From: Bacteroidota bacterium
GTDB taxonomy: Bacteria > Bacteroidota > Bacteroidia > Chitinophagales > Chitinophagaceae
Direction: 5' to 3'
Assembly (NCBI GenBank): GCA_018267955.1
Contig: JAFDXL010000007.1
Span: 1-64,000 of the forward strand
DNA length: 64,000 bases
Program-made: the position numbers and the translations under genes
The notes under the pieces: generated by a model
What the model saw: only the letters and a program-made list of their open reading frames with translations
Told to the model about the DNA's origin: nothing
Databases searched by the model: none
Shown: piece after piece, positions 52,134 through 60,554 of the stretch
Layout of the letters: each line of letters begins with the position of its first letter
Numbering within the stretch: the stretch's first letter is position 1

Positions 52134-53144
52134 ATGGAATTATACTTGGATTCTGCCAATCTCAAAGAGATTGAAGAAGGATTTAAACTGGGTTTCCTGG
52201 ATGGTCTTACCACCACACCCACTTTTATGCAACGCGAAGGCATTACCGATATAGATGGCACTATCGTGCAATTGTCTAAAATGGTGCCAGTATTGCAGAT
52301 TGAAGCATTGGGCAATACTGCCGAAGATGTATTAAAAGAAGCACACCGCCAGCTAAACCTGGGTCTTGATCCTAAAAGGACAGTATTTAAAATACCTGTT
52401 TCGCTGGAAGGTGTTCGCGCTTGTAACCTGTTGCGCAAAGAAGGTTTGCTGGTGAATGTACACCTGGTGTACACACTGCAACAGGCTTATATGGCTATGC
52501 ACGCCGGTGCTACTTATGTATGCCCGCTGGTTGGCCGCCTGCAGGATCAGGGACACGATGCCCTGGCGCTGGTAGAGCAGTGTGTAGATGCTGTTGAAAC
52601 TTACGGTTACGATACCAAAATAATGTTCAGTTCTGTGCGTCATGCAGAGCACGTACGTAATGCCATTAACATAGGCGTACACACTATTACCGTACCGCTG
52701 AAAGTATTGAAAGGACTTACTGAAAATAACTTTACCACTGTAGGTACAGATCAGTTCCTTGCTGATACACGCTTAATGACCGTAAGGGTTAGAGAAGCAG
52801 CAAACGGCGTTAACCCGGTGGTAAATGCAGACGATACCCTGCAAAATGCATTAGTAAAAATGACCGGTTATGGCTTCGGCGCCGTAACGGTTGTGAACGG
52901 TGATGGCTCTGTAAAAGGTGTGTTTACGGATGGCGATATCCGCAGGCTGCTGCAAAAAGACGGCGAGCATATCCTGGGCAAGAAAATGGGCGAAATGGAA
53001 TATAAAACGCCTATCACGGTAGATGCAAATGCACTGCTGAATGATGCAGCGGTTATCTTCAAGAAAACAAGTGTAGATACCATCCTGATTACGGAAGACG
53101 GCAAACCGGTAGGTATGCTGGATATCCAGGATATTAAAGGTTAA
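52134..53144 (+). CDS. Transaldolase/FSA-type domain fused to a CBS pair, KdsD substitute
   Basis: A 336-residue fusion of a fructose-6-phosphate-aldolase/transaldolase-type TIM barrel (about 1-215) and two CBS domains (about 220-336). The Schiff-base Lys is K86 (VFKIPVS), and Asp6 (LYLDS) is kept. The usual GVTTNPS is GLTTTPT, so the Asn is Thr, and the Tyr and Asn of FSA's YVNR are replaced (PLVGR). The CBS part contains GVFTDGDIRRLLQ, the same as in KdsD. KdsD is a SIS domain plus two CBS domains; here the SIS domain is swapped. I infer a role in making arabinose 5-phosphate, for example by aldol addition of glycolaldehyde to glyceraldehyde 3-phosphate, which FSA enzymes can do, or a regulatory variant. 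Other substrates are possible. No SIS-type kdsD is found in the window. Confidence 0.85.
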   Translation: MELYLDSANLKEIEEGFKLGFLDGLTTTPTFMQREGITDIDGTIVQLSKMVPVLQIEALGNTAEDVLKEAHRQLNLGLDPKRTVFKIPVSLEGVRACNLLRKEGLLVNVHLVYTLQQAYMAMHAGATYVCPLVGRLQDQGHDALALVEQCVDAVETYGYDTKIMFSSVRHAEHVRNAINIGVHTITVPLKVLKGLTENNFTTVGTDQFLADTRLMTVRVREAANGVNPVVNADDTLQNALVKMTGYGFGAVTVVNGDGSVKGVFTDGDIRRLLQKDGEHILGKKMGEMEYKTPITVDANALLNDAAVIFKKTSVDTILITEDGKPVGMLDIQDIKG

Positions 53145-53148
53145 TACC

Positions 53149-53838
53149 ATGACTGAAATTATCAGCCATTTTAAAGGAATATTTGTGACAGAGCCTTTGC
53201 AATTACAGCAGAGGCTCTCGCATATTAAAGCATACGTGTTCGACTGGGATGGTGTGTTCAATAACGGTATGAAGGACGAGCATGGTTCCAGTCCTTTCAG
53301 CGAAGTAGACTCGATGGGCACTAACTTGTTGCGCTATAATTTCTACTTGCAGCAGAAAAACATACCTGTAGTAGCAGTTATTTCGGGCGAGCAGAACAAA
53401 GCGGCGAATGCACTCGCTACCCGTGAGCGGTTTCATTCTGTGTACGGAGGTGTTAAGTACAAAGCAGATGCGCTTGCGCATTTATGTAGCACTTTCGATC
53501 TTCATCCGTCAGAGGTAGCTTTCGTATTTGATGATGTGCTCGATTTTTCCATTGCATCACAATGTGGGGTACGCATCATGGTGCCGCGCGCCTGCAATCC
53601 TTTACTTATTGAGTTTGCGATACAGCGCAATATGGTAGATTATCTCACTGCCTGCGAAGGCGGTAATGGTGCCGTGCGCGAAGCTACAGAACTCATATGC
53701 GGCCTTTCCGGTATGTACTCCGAGGCGTTGCGCAATCGTATGGACTATACAGATTCATACAAAGAATACTTGTCTGTAAGGCAGCAATGCGTTACTCATT
53801 TTTACACCGCGAGAGACGGTAAAATCACCCAGTTATAA
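53149..53838 (+). CDS. kdsC: KdsC-like HAD phosphatase, extended
   Basis: A 229-residue HAD phosphatase. The nucleophile and acid are D32 and D34 (FDWDGVFNNG), S79 is in ISGE, K105 is in VKYKADAL, and D128/D129 are in FVFDDVLDFSI. GGNGAVREATELI is the KdsC signature. KdsC hydrolyses Kdo 8-phosphate to Kdo. It is longer than usual (about 170-190 residues), with an extra N-terminal ~25 residues and a C-terminal ~40, and the usual GDD reads FDD. Context makes Kdo-8-P the obvious substrate. It starts 4 nt after the fusion gene and 4 nt before kdsB. Confidence 0.85.
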   Translation: MTEIISHFKGIFVTEPLQLQQRLSHIKAYVFDWDGVFNNGMKDEHGSSPFSEVDSMGTNLLRYNFYLQQKNIPVVAVISGEQNKAANALATRERFHSVYGGVKYKADALAHLCSTFDLHPSEVAFVFDDVLDFSIASQCGVRIMVPRACNPLLIEFAIQRNMVDYLTACEGGNGAVREATELICGLSGMYSEALRNRMDYTDSYKEYLSVRQQCVTHFYTARDGKITQL

Positions 53839-53842
53839 ATTT

Positions 53843-54586
53843 ATGATAGTTGGTATTATACCTGCACGTTATGCTTCCACCCGTTTTCCGGGTAAGCCAT
53901 TGATTGAGATTCGTGGTAAGTCGATGATACAGCGTGTGTACGAACAAGCATCTAAATCTTCGTCGCTCGGTAAAGTGGTGGTGGCAACAGATGATGAGCG
54001 CATCAAAGAACACGTGCTGGCTTTTGGTGGTCATGTGGTGATGACTGCAGAAGAGCATCCAAGCGGCACCGACCGTTGCTGGGATGCGCTGCAGCAAATA
54101 GAAGGCAAATACGATTACGTGATCAATATACAGGGCGATGAACCTTTTATCGATCCATCACAGATAGATACCCTGGCTGCTGTTCTTAAAGATGGTACAA
54201 CAGAACTGGCCACACTGATCATTCCTGTTGATAATCACGAAGTATTGTTTGACATGGGCGAAGTAAAGGTGGTGCTAAACGACAATATGGAAGGGATGTA
54301 TTTCAGTCGTATGGTCATCCCATACATCAAAGGTGTGCCGCAGGAAAGCTGGCATCAGCACCACGATTATTATCGACATGTAGGTATGTATGCTTATCGT
54401 ACCGATGTGCTCGAAAAGCTCACTTCATTACCTGTTTCCTCTCTTGAAAAAGCAGAATCCTTAGAGCAACTTCGCTGGCTGCAAAAGGGCTTTAAGATCA
54501 AATGTGCGATCACTCAGTTTGATAGCCACTGTATTGATACACCTGAAGATGTAGAAAAGGTGCTGCGACTAATGAATATCGGGTAG
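53843..54586 (+). CDS. kdsB: CMP-Kdo (or CMP-Kdo8N) synthetase
   Basis: A 247-residue cytidylyltransferase that activates Kdo or Kdo8N with CTP. Start IIPARYASTRFPGKPL, then HPSGTDRCWDAL and INIQGDEPFIDP are the CTP and Kdo binding motifs. In Shewanella the KdsB paired with KdnAB prefers Kdo8N, so the same may apply here. It is the last gene of the operon, and its end overlaps the convergent gene at 54569 by 18 bp. No terminator is visible. Confidence 0.95.
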   Translation: MIVGIIPARYASTRFPGKPLIEIRGKSMIQRVYEQASKSSSLGKVVVATDDERIKEHVLAFGGHVVMTAEEHPSGTDRCWDALQQIEGKYDYVINIQGDEPFIDPSQIDTLAAVLKDGTTELATLIIPVDNHEVLFDMGEVKVVLNDNMEGMYFSRMVIPYIKGVPQESWHQHHDYYRHVGMYAYRTDVLEKLTSLPVSSLEKAESLEQLRWLQKGFKIKCAITQFDSHCIDTPEDVEKVLRLMNIG

Positions 54587-55639
54587 TATATCCCAGCCTA
54601 TATGTTTATAGCTTGTCGGTCTGTATAACCGCTTGTCCTGCAGGTTCACGTCTGCTCCATGCAGCAAAGCACTATAATGTCGGATGGCTTCTACCTTTGC
54701 CGGTGCCCTGCCGGGTATAGATAAAAAATTACTGTGGTCGCGGTCACATAGCATGTTGAAGTTAATATAGATAATATCTTTACACGTTTTTCTTAGCGGT
54801 CTTTGTCCCAGTTGCATTCGCTTACTTACCAGGTAAGCTCCTCCCAACGTATAGTCTCCGGTGTTATAGTGCACATAGATATGATGTGCGTAATGAATAT
54901 CGTTCAGCCATTTGCCTGTGCCTCTTCTTGGTACACAAGGGGCATTCAATACCAGGTTATCTATCCACACTTCGTTATTCAATGTCCCTAATTTGTGATG
55001 CAATACCATATCCCGCTGCAGGTTATTACCCATGCTATGATAAAACAGCGATATCTTTCCGCTACCCATTTTATGCTCATCTCTCAACTGCTTAATATGC
55101 TCCATTGCCGGGGAGAAATCTTTGTAATTAGTGCGCGCATTTTTCATCGCAAAGAAATAATTACCCAGGCTTCTTTTGGTTGTGCTGATGCTTGGGTAAT
55201 CAAGCAATATCACATTCACTTTGTATTCGCCTGCCATACCTATTCCGCGCGCAATATCTGATGTAAAGAGCTTACCCATCCCTTCTGTATATACCACCCA
55301 GTCATCATTTTTCTTTGGCTCTAAAGCTATCGCTTGCTCCAATGTTGCTACAGGATGTACATGCCAGGTACCTCCATGTGTAAATACAAAGAAATAATGC
55401 AGTTCCTGCCCGTCTCGTTCCTCTGTCATGTAGCGCAGGCTGTCATAGCTGGTTTTGCGGTTGCTGATAACAATGATCGTTGTATCCTTTTCCGTTATCG
55501 GTGTGTTGGGCAGCTCTTTTTCTAATCTTAGTTTTTTCCAGGATGCTTCAGAGTTAAAATCGCCTATTGGATTATAAGCAGGCCCTGCATAGTCAACTAC
55601 CGGTAATAAAAACAATAATATCAGGATAAAGTAGCGCAT
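54569..55639 (-). CDS. Secreted alpha/beta hydrolase (DUF900-like)
   Basis: A 356-residue protein with a signal peptide (MRYFILILLFLLPVVDYAG). The alpha/beta hydrolase core is seen as VNVILLDYPS (like the DUF900 strand), FYHSMGNNLQRDM (the Gly-x-Ser-x-Gly region as HSMGN) and a later Asp in GDYTLGG and His in RDHSNF. The overall shape recalls DUF900 hydrolases of unknown substrate, but the oxyanion-type GHSMG reads YHSMG. It is convergent with kdsB with an 18-bp overlap. Confidence 0.7.
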   Translation of the reverse strand: MRYFILILLFLLPVVDYAGPAYNPIGDFNSEASWKKLRLEKELPNTPITEKDTTIIVISNRKTSYDSLRYMTEERDGQELHYFFVFTHGGTWHVHPVATLEQAIALEPKKNDDWVVYTEGMGKLFTSDIARGIGMAGEYKVNVILLDYPSISTTKRSLGNYFFAMKNARTNYKDFSPAMEHIKQLRDEHKMGSGKISLFYHSMGNNLQRDMVLHHKLGTLNNEVWIDNLVLNAPCVPRRGTGKWLNDIHYAHHIYVHYNTGDYTLGGAYLVSKRMQLGQRPLRKTCKDIIYINFNMLCDRDHSNFLSIPGRAPAKVEAIRHYSALLHGADVNLQDKRLYRPTSYKHIGWDILPDIH

Positions 55640-55755
55640 AATGTATTAACGAACTTAAGGATAAAAAGGTTCAAAATCCTGGCTAACCCCATTAGGGTTA
55701 TAGGTATTTGGCCAATTTATCAATATTTTGAGGCACATTTTAATATTACGGTTTT

Positions 55756-57894
55756 ATGAATCATGCAAAATACCTTGCCATTACAGGCGCGGTACTGATC
55801 TCGTGCAGCACGTACGCCCAGAAGAAGCAATTCACTATGGCAGAAGCTACCAACGGGATGGCTACAACTTTAGCTACTAAAGGTATCAAGGATGCCAGTT
55901 GGGAGCCGTGTACCAACAAATTATATTTTATGGCCAACGATGCCTGGGTGTCTATGCACTTCCCTGATATGCGTACAGACACGGTAATGCGATTGGCAGA
56001 ATTTAATAAGGCGGCGAATAAGAATGGTAAAAAGCTTCCTTCTTTTAAATGGATCGGTAAGGATGAGGTCTATTACCAGGAAGGTGAGGAGATATACAGG
56101 GGGATGCATGTAAAAGATGGCTTCCTATGGGAGCACTGGACAACCTTGCCTTCAAATGCAGATAATGTTACAGTAGATAAAAGCAAGAATATTGCGTACA
56201 CGGTTGATAACAACCTGTACATGATCACTGCAGATAAAAAGACTTTCGCTGTTACCGACGAACGTAATAAAAATATTATCAGTGGCCATTCCGTGCATCG
56301 TGATGAATTTGGTATCAATGGTGGCATCTTCTTTTCTCCCGAGGGTAACTATCTCGCTTATTATTATATGGATCAGTCTATGGTAAAGGACTATCCTGTG
56401 ATGCATTGGATGGATATGCCTGCAACAGATAGCCTGATCAAATACCCGATGGCTGGCGGTACTTCCCACCAGGTACAGGTGCGCGTATTCAATCCGCGGA
56501 CAGATAAATCCGTTACATTGGATGTCAGCGGCCCCAAAGATCAATACCTCACCTGCGTTAGCTGGAGCCCTGATGAACGCTATGTATTCGTAGCTGTTCT
56601 TAATCGCGACCAGGATCATCTGTCGCTGAATAAATACAATGCTGAAACTGGTGCATTCATCAGCACTCTATTCGAAGAAAAGAGTAAGAAGTATGTAGAG
56701 CCACAGCATCCGCTTACTTTCATCAAGGGTAGTAAGGATCAGTTTCTTTGGTGGAGCCAGCGCGATGGCTATATGCATTTATACCTATATAATACCAATG
56801 GCAAACTCATCAGGCAGCTTACCAAAGGCAACTGGGTAGTGAACGAGATCGTGGGTATGAATGAGGATAAGCAACAGGTGCTGATAACAACATCCAAAGA
56901 GTCTGCTATGGAAAAACATAGCTATAGCGTAAACTGGAATACCGGTAAGATGCACCGTATAGATGCAGAACCGGGTGTACATAGCGCGCTACCAAATGAA
57001 AACGGCGAATATGTTTATGATGTGTTTAGCGCGGCAGGTGTTCCTAAACGTACACAGGTATTGTCTGCTTCAGGTAGCTTCAGCCATGTATTGTTAGAAG
57101 CTGCTAATCCATTGTACGATTATGACAGGCCGGAGATTAAAAATGTTACACTTTACGCAGAAGATGGAACTCCTTTGTATGGTAAGCTGATACTGCCAAC
57201 CAACTTCAACGCCAAAAAGAAATATCCGGTTATTGTGTACCTCTACAATGGTCCGCATGTGCAGCTGATCAGAAATACATTCCCTGAAAGTGGCAACCTG
57301 TGGTATGAGTATATGGCGCAGCATGGTTATGTAGTATTCACGATGGATGGCAGGGGTAGCGGTAATCGTGGCCTGAAGTTCGAGAACGCTACATTCGGCA
57401 AGCTGGGAACGGTAGAGATGGAAGATCAGTTGCGCGGTGTCGCTTATCTGAAATCATTGCCTTATGTAGATAGTAATCGTATGGGTGTGCATGGCTGGAG
57501 CTTTGGTGGCTTTATGACTACATCACTGATGCTGCGCCACCCCGGTGTGTTTAAATGCGCAGTAGCGGGCGGCCCTGTTATGGACTGGAAAATGTACGAG
57601 GTGATGTACACAGAGCGTTATATGAATACGCCGGAACAAAACCCGCAGGGATATGCTGATGCCTGCCTGTTCGATAAAGTGAAGAACCTGAAAGGTAAAC
57701 TTTTATTGATACATGGTACAGATGATATCACTGTTGTATGGCAGCAATCTGTTCTGTTCCTCAAGAAGGCTATTGATGCCAATGTACAGTTAGATTATTT
57801 TATCTACCCCGGCTATGAGCACAATGTGCGTGGTAAAGACCGCGTACACCTGATGCAGAAGATCACAGATTATTTCGATACTTACCTGAAATAA
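55756..57894 (+). CDS. S9 family peptidase (DPP-IV-like)
   Basis: A 712-residue secreted serine peptidase. After a signal peptide (ending TYAQ) comes a DPPIV_N beta-propeller (about 100-480) and an S9 catalytic domain (about 500-712). The catalytic Ser is S582 (HGWSFGGFM); the Asp is in IHGTDDITV and the His in GYEHNV. It would release dipeptides from proteins in the periplasm or at the cell surface. It ends with a bidirectional terminator at 57901. Confidence 0.94.
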   Translation: MNHAKYLAITGAVLISCSTYAQKKQFTMAEATNGMATTLATKGIKDASWEPCTNKLYFMANDAWVSMHFPDMRTDTVMRLAEFNKAANKNGKKLPSFKWIGKDEVYYQEGEEIYRGMHVKDGFLWEHWTTLPSNADNVTVDKSKNIAYTVDNNLYMITADKKTFAVTDERNKNIISGHSVHRDEFGINGGIFFSPEGNYLAYYYMDQSMVKDYPVMHWMDMPATDSLIKYPMAGGTSHQVQVRVFNPRTDKSVTLDVSGPKDQYLTCVSWSPDERYVFVAVLNRDQDHLSLNKYNAETGAFISTLFEEKSKKYVEPQHPLTFIKGSKDQFLWWSQRDGYMHLYLYNTNGKLIRQLTKGNWVVNEIVGMNEDKQQVLITTSKESAMEKHSYSVNWNTGKMHRIDAEPGVHSALPNENGEYVYDVFSAAGVPKRTQVLSASGSFSHVLLEAANPLYDYDRPEIKNVTLYAEDGTPLYGKLILPTNFNAKKKYPVIVYLYNGPHVQLIRNTFPESGNLWYEYMAQHGYVVFTMDGRGSGNRGLKFENATFGKLGTVEMEDQLRGVAYLKSLPYVDSNRMGVHGWSFGGFMTTSLMLRHPGVFKCAVAGGPVMDWKMYEVMYTERYMNTPEQNPQGYADACLFDKVKNLKGKLLLIHGTDDITVVWQQSVLFLKKAIDANVQLDYFIYPGYEHNVRGKDRVHLMQKITDYFDTYLK

Positions 57895-57900
57895 AATAAG

Positions 57901-57930
57901 AAACCCGCTCATTGAGCGGGTTTTTATTTT
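57901..57930. terminator. Bidirectional terminator
   Basis: A 10-bp perfect stem (57901-57910 with 57914-57923), loop ATT, with T on the right and A on the left, between the S9 peptidase and the convergent operon ending at 57929. Confidence 0.9.
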
Positions 57931-58393
57931 ACAAAGTGTCTCTACCTACAAATTGCTTTATCTGACTTTTATATTGGGCTGTCTGTATCCAGTAAGCTAT
58001 CCAAAATGCAACGCCGGTCAATGCATTTAAGCCGGTGAGTAATTGAAATACCGGATTCTGTTTGAGGTCGTCATTAATAAGTTTTGAAATACTAAAAAGT
58101 GTATTCAACAAAATACTTATGGCATAAACTATTCCTGTTGTGTATGTCGGTTTTTGAGGTATCTCTATATTTCTATCCTGATATTCAGCATATATAGATT
58201 CTGATATTTTAGTTACAACAACAAAAAGCCAAAAGAGATTGTAAATAGGTATTAATATTCTCCAAACCCGCATAGGATCAATTTTTTGATTCTTCGGTTG
58301 GATGTACCGGACCGTATCAACCAGGTTTGAAATGAACATTATGCAGATGGCGACGGCAACTGCTAAGAAAAATAGTGTTAGTAGGATTATCAT
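57929..58393 (-). CDS. DUF4328-like membrane protein
   Basis: A 154-residue protein with four hydrophobic segments (starting LLTLFFLAVAVAICIMF). The order MRVWRILIPIYNLFWLFVVVTKIS recalls DUF4328 and similar small four-helix membrane proteins of unknown function. It is the last gene of the operon DUF1573-UbiA-dapB and starts 9 nt after dapB. Confidence 0.6.
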   Translation of the reverse strand: MIILLTLFFLAVAVAICIMFISNLVDTVRYIQPKNQKIDPMRVWRILIPIYNLFWLFVVVTKISESIYAEYQDRNIEIPQKPTYTTGIVYAISILLNTLFSISKLINDDLKQNPVFQLLTGLNALTGVAFWIAYWIQTAQYKSQIKQFVGRDTL

Positions 58394-58402
58394 GAAATAA
58401 AA

Positions 58403-59134
58403 CTACAAAACCGTTTTCTTTATTCCCAGTACATCCCGCATTTCATACACACCCTTCTTTCCGTTGATGAACTCGGCAGCCAATACAGCGCCTAATGCAA
58501 ATCCCTTACGGTTATGTGCAGTATGGATGATCTCTATATCGTCTATGCCAGACGTGTATTTTACATTATGCGTGCCGGGCACATTTTCTATCCTGTGTGC
58601 TATAATAGGGAATGCTTCGGGGTTATCCGTTTCTTCTTTGGCCCAGTGTTTCTTGCGTGGCATGTTCTCGAGTATCTGCTCTGCAAGTGTTATGGCAGTG
58701 CCGCTTGGTGCGTCTTTCTTTTGCGTATGGTGTGTTTCTTCAATGCTCACATCATAAGATGGCTGGTCATTCATGAGTGTTGCCAGTATCTTATTTACTT
58801 CAAAGAATATGTTTACACCAATGCTAAAGTTGGATGCCTGCAGAAAAGCTACGCCTTCTTCCACCGCCTTCATCTTGGCAAGTGATACGCCTTCGTTCCA
58901 TCCGGTGGAACCGCACACTACAGATAAGCCTGCCTCCATACATTTATGCACGTTCTCTCGTGCTGCTTCCGGGTTGGTGAATTCGATGGCTACATCTGCC
59001 ATACTCAGGTTTTCTGGCGTCATTTCATGCGCATTCGACGAGCTGATGCGCAACGTAATACTATGCCCGCGTTCCACGGCTACTTCTTCAATGGCTTTAC
59101 CCATTTTACCATAGCCTATCAGTGCAATATTCAT
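58403..59134 (-). CDS. dapB: 4-hydroxy-tetrahydrodipicolinate reductase
   Basis: A 243-residue NAD(P)H-dependent enzyme of lysine and diaminopimelate synthesis. Start IALIGYGKMGKAIEEVA binds the nucleotide, and EETHHTQKKDAPSGTA holds the catalytic His and Lys. The length matches the short Bacteroidota form. It starts 3 nt after the UbiA stop, so it is co-transcribed. Confidence 0.95.
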   Translation of the reverse strand: MNIALIGYGKMGKAIEEVAVERGHSITLRISSSNAHEMTPENLSMADVAIEFTNPEAARENVHKCMEAGLSVVCGSTGWNEGVSLAKMKAVEEGVAFLQASNFSIGVNIFFEVNKILATLMNDQPSYDVSIEETHHTQKKDAPSGTAITLAEQILENMPRKKHWAKEETDNPEAFPIIAHRIENVPGTHNVKYTSGIDDIEIIHTAHNRKGFALGAVLAAEFINGKKGVYEMRDVLGIKKTVL

Positions 59135-59137
59135 TCT

Positions 59138-60022
59138 TTATAAAGTAAACAGTGAGATAATTGTAAAAACAGCGAATATTACGCTGGCGATGCCATTGGT
59201 GTTACCGAATGCAATGCCCACTTTGCTCAGGTCGTTTGGCTTTACCAGCATATGCTGGTAAATAAGAAGCCCTATATAAAAAGCGCATCCTATCCAGTAT
59301 ATCCAGTTAAAGCCTCCTTCTACGCCCGCCCATATTACAAAGCTTGCTGATAATACATGCAGGATGTTAGATACCCACAATGCTCGCCTGGTGCCTAACG
59401 CAGCAGGTATGGAATGTAGTTTCTGGCTCTTGTCAAAGTCCTCATCCTGCAGTGCATAGATAATGTCAAAGCCCGATACCCATGTCACCACAGCAAACGA
59501 GAATAGCAAAGGCAACAGTTTGAAATAACCGGTAACGGCCAGGTAAGCCCCTATTGGCGATAAAGACAAGCCAATGCCCAATACTATATGGCAAAGCGCG
59601 GTAATGCGCTTTGTATAGCTATAGAACAGTATCACAAACAACGCGACCACCGACAAATAGAATACCATCATATTGATGAATAGGGTAGTGATGATAAATA
59701 GCGCCGAGTTGATGATGGTAAACAACAAAGCATGTTCGGGTTTTATGATGCCTGCCGGTATCTCCCTTTTTGCAGTGCGTGGGTTCAGTGCATCAAATCT
59801 CCTGTCCAGGTAGCGGTTAAAGGCCATGGCTGCTGTCCGGGCAAACACCATGCATAGCAATACCTTTACAAACAGGCTCCATTCAAAATTGTGATGCTCA
59901 TATAACACTGCCAGCGTAAAGCCGATCATGGCAAATGGTAGCGCAAACACCGTATGGCTGAATTTTATCAGCGACAGGTAGTTCTTTATATGTTGTCCTA
60001 TACTCAAGTTGGCTGTTGTCAT
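59138..60022 (-). CDS. UbiA-family prenyltransferase (MqnP-like)
   Basis: A 294-residue membrane prenyltransferase with 7-9 helices. The first Asp-rich site is NRYLDRRFDALNPRTAKREIP (Mg-prenyl diphosphate binding) and the second is DIIYALQDEDFD. This subtype is usually named 4-hydroxybenzoate octaprenyltransferase; in Bacteroidota that lack ubiquinone, it is probably the futalosine-pathway MqnP enzyme. Its ATG overlaps the DUF1573 stop (ATGA). Confidence 0.9.
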   Translation of the reverse strand: MTTANLSIGQHIKNYLSLIKFSHTVFALPFAMIGFTLAVLYEHHNFEWSLFVKVLLCMVFARTAAMAFNRYLDRRFDALNPRTAKREIPAGIIKPEHALLFTIINSALFIITTLFINMMVFYLSVVALFVILFYSYTKRITALCHIVLGIGLSLSPIGAYLAVTGYFKLLPLLFSFAVVTWVSGFDIIYALQDEDFDKSQKLHSIPAALGTRRALWVSNILHVLSASFVIWAGVEGGFNWIYWIGCAFYIGLLIYQHMLVKPNDLSKVGIAFGNTNGIASVIFAVFTIISLFTL

Positions 60023-60519
60023 TTCTTTACTACATCTGCGTCAAAACCAATAGACATTGCTTCCTGCTGGGCGTTAGAATAGATCATGATATTCTTTTGC
60101 TGATGCCCTTCTTTATTATGGCTGTTGAATTGTACGGTAATATCTCCTTCGCCTCCCGGTGCTACAGGCTCTTTAGGGTAGGAGGGTACTGTACATCCGC
60201 AGGATGCTACGGCATTATTTATCAGCAAAGGATTAGTTCCCGTGTTCTTAAAATGATAAACATGTTTTACAACATCACCTTCTTTGATGGTGCCAAAACT
60301 ATATTTAGTTTCAGTAAACTCTATAGTTGTTTTTGGCATAGCCTTTAGTTCCTGCTCTTTCTTTTGCATAGCGTTCAGCTCAGGATCAATTGTTTTGGTA
60401 TTACTGCCATACTTGTTTACAAAGGCAGTAGTACTTACACCGCTTAGCTCTACCAATGCAATGGTAAATGCAGAAAGCGTCAATATAGTTAGTAGTATCG
60501 TTTTTAATTGAGCGTTCAT
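60019..60519 (-). CDS. DUF1573 protein
   Basis: A 166-residue protein with a hydrophobic N-terminal segment (12-30) and a DUF1573 domain (about 66-166): FGTIKEGDVVKHVYHFKNTGTNPLLI, then VASCGCTVPSYPKEP. The domain is an immunoglobulin-like fold common in Bacteroidota exported proteins, with a paired Cys near CGC. Its role is unknown. It begins the operon with UbiA and dapB; no TAnnTTTG is seen in front. Confidence 0.88.
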   Translation of the reverse strand: MNAQLKTILLTILTLSAFTIALVELSGVSTTAFVNKYGSNTKTIDPELNAMQKKEQELKAMPKTTIEFTETKYSFGTIKEGDVVKHVYHFKNTGTNPLLINNAVASCGCTVPSYPKEPVAPGGEGDITVQFNSHNKEGHQQKNIMIYSNAQQEAMSIGFDADVVKK

Positions 60520-60554
60520 TGACTGTTTATTTAATAATTAACGGGTAAAACCAA

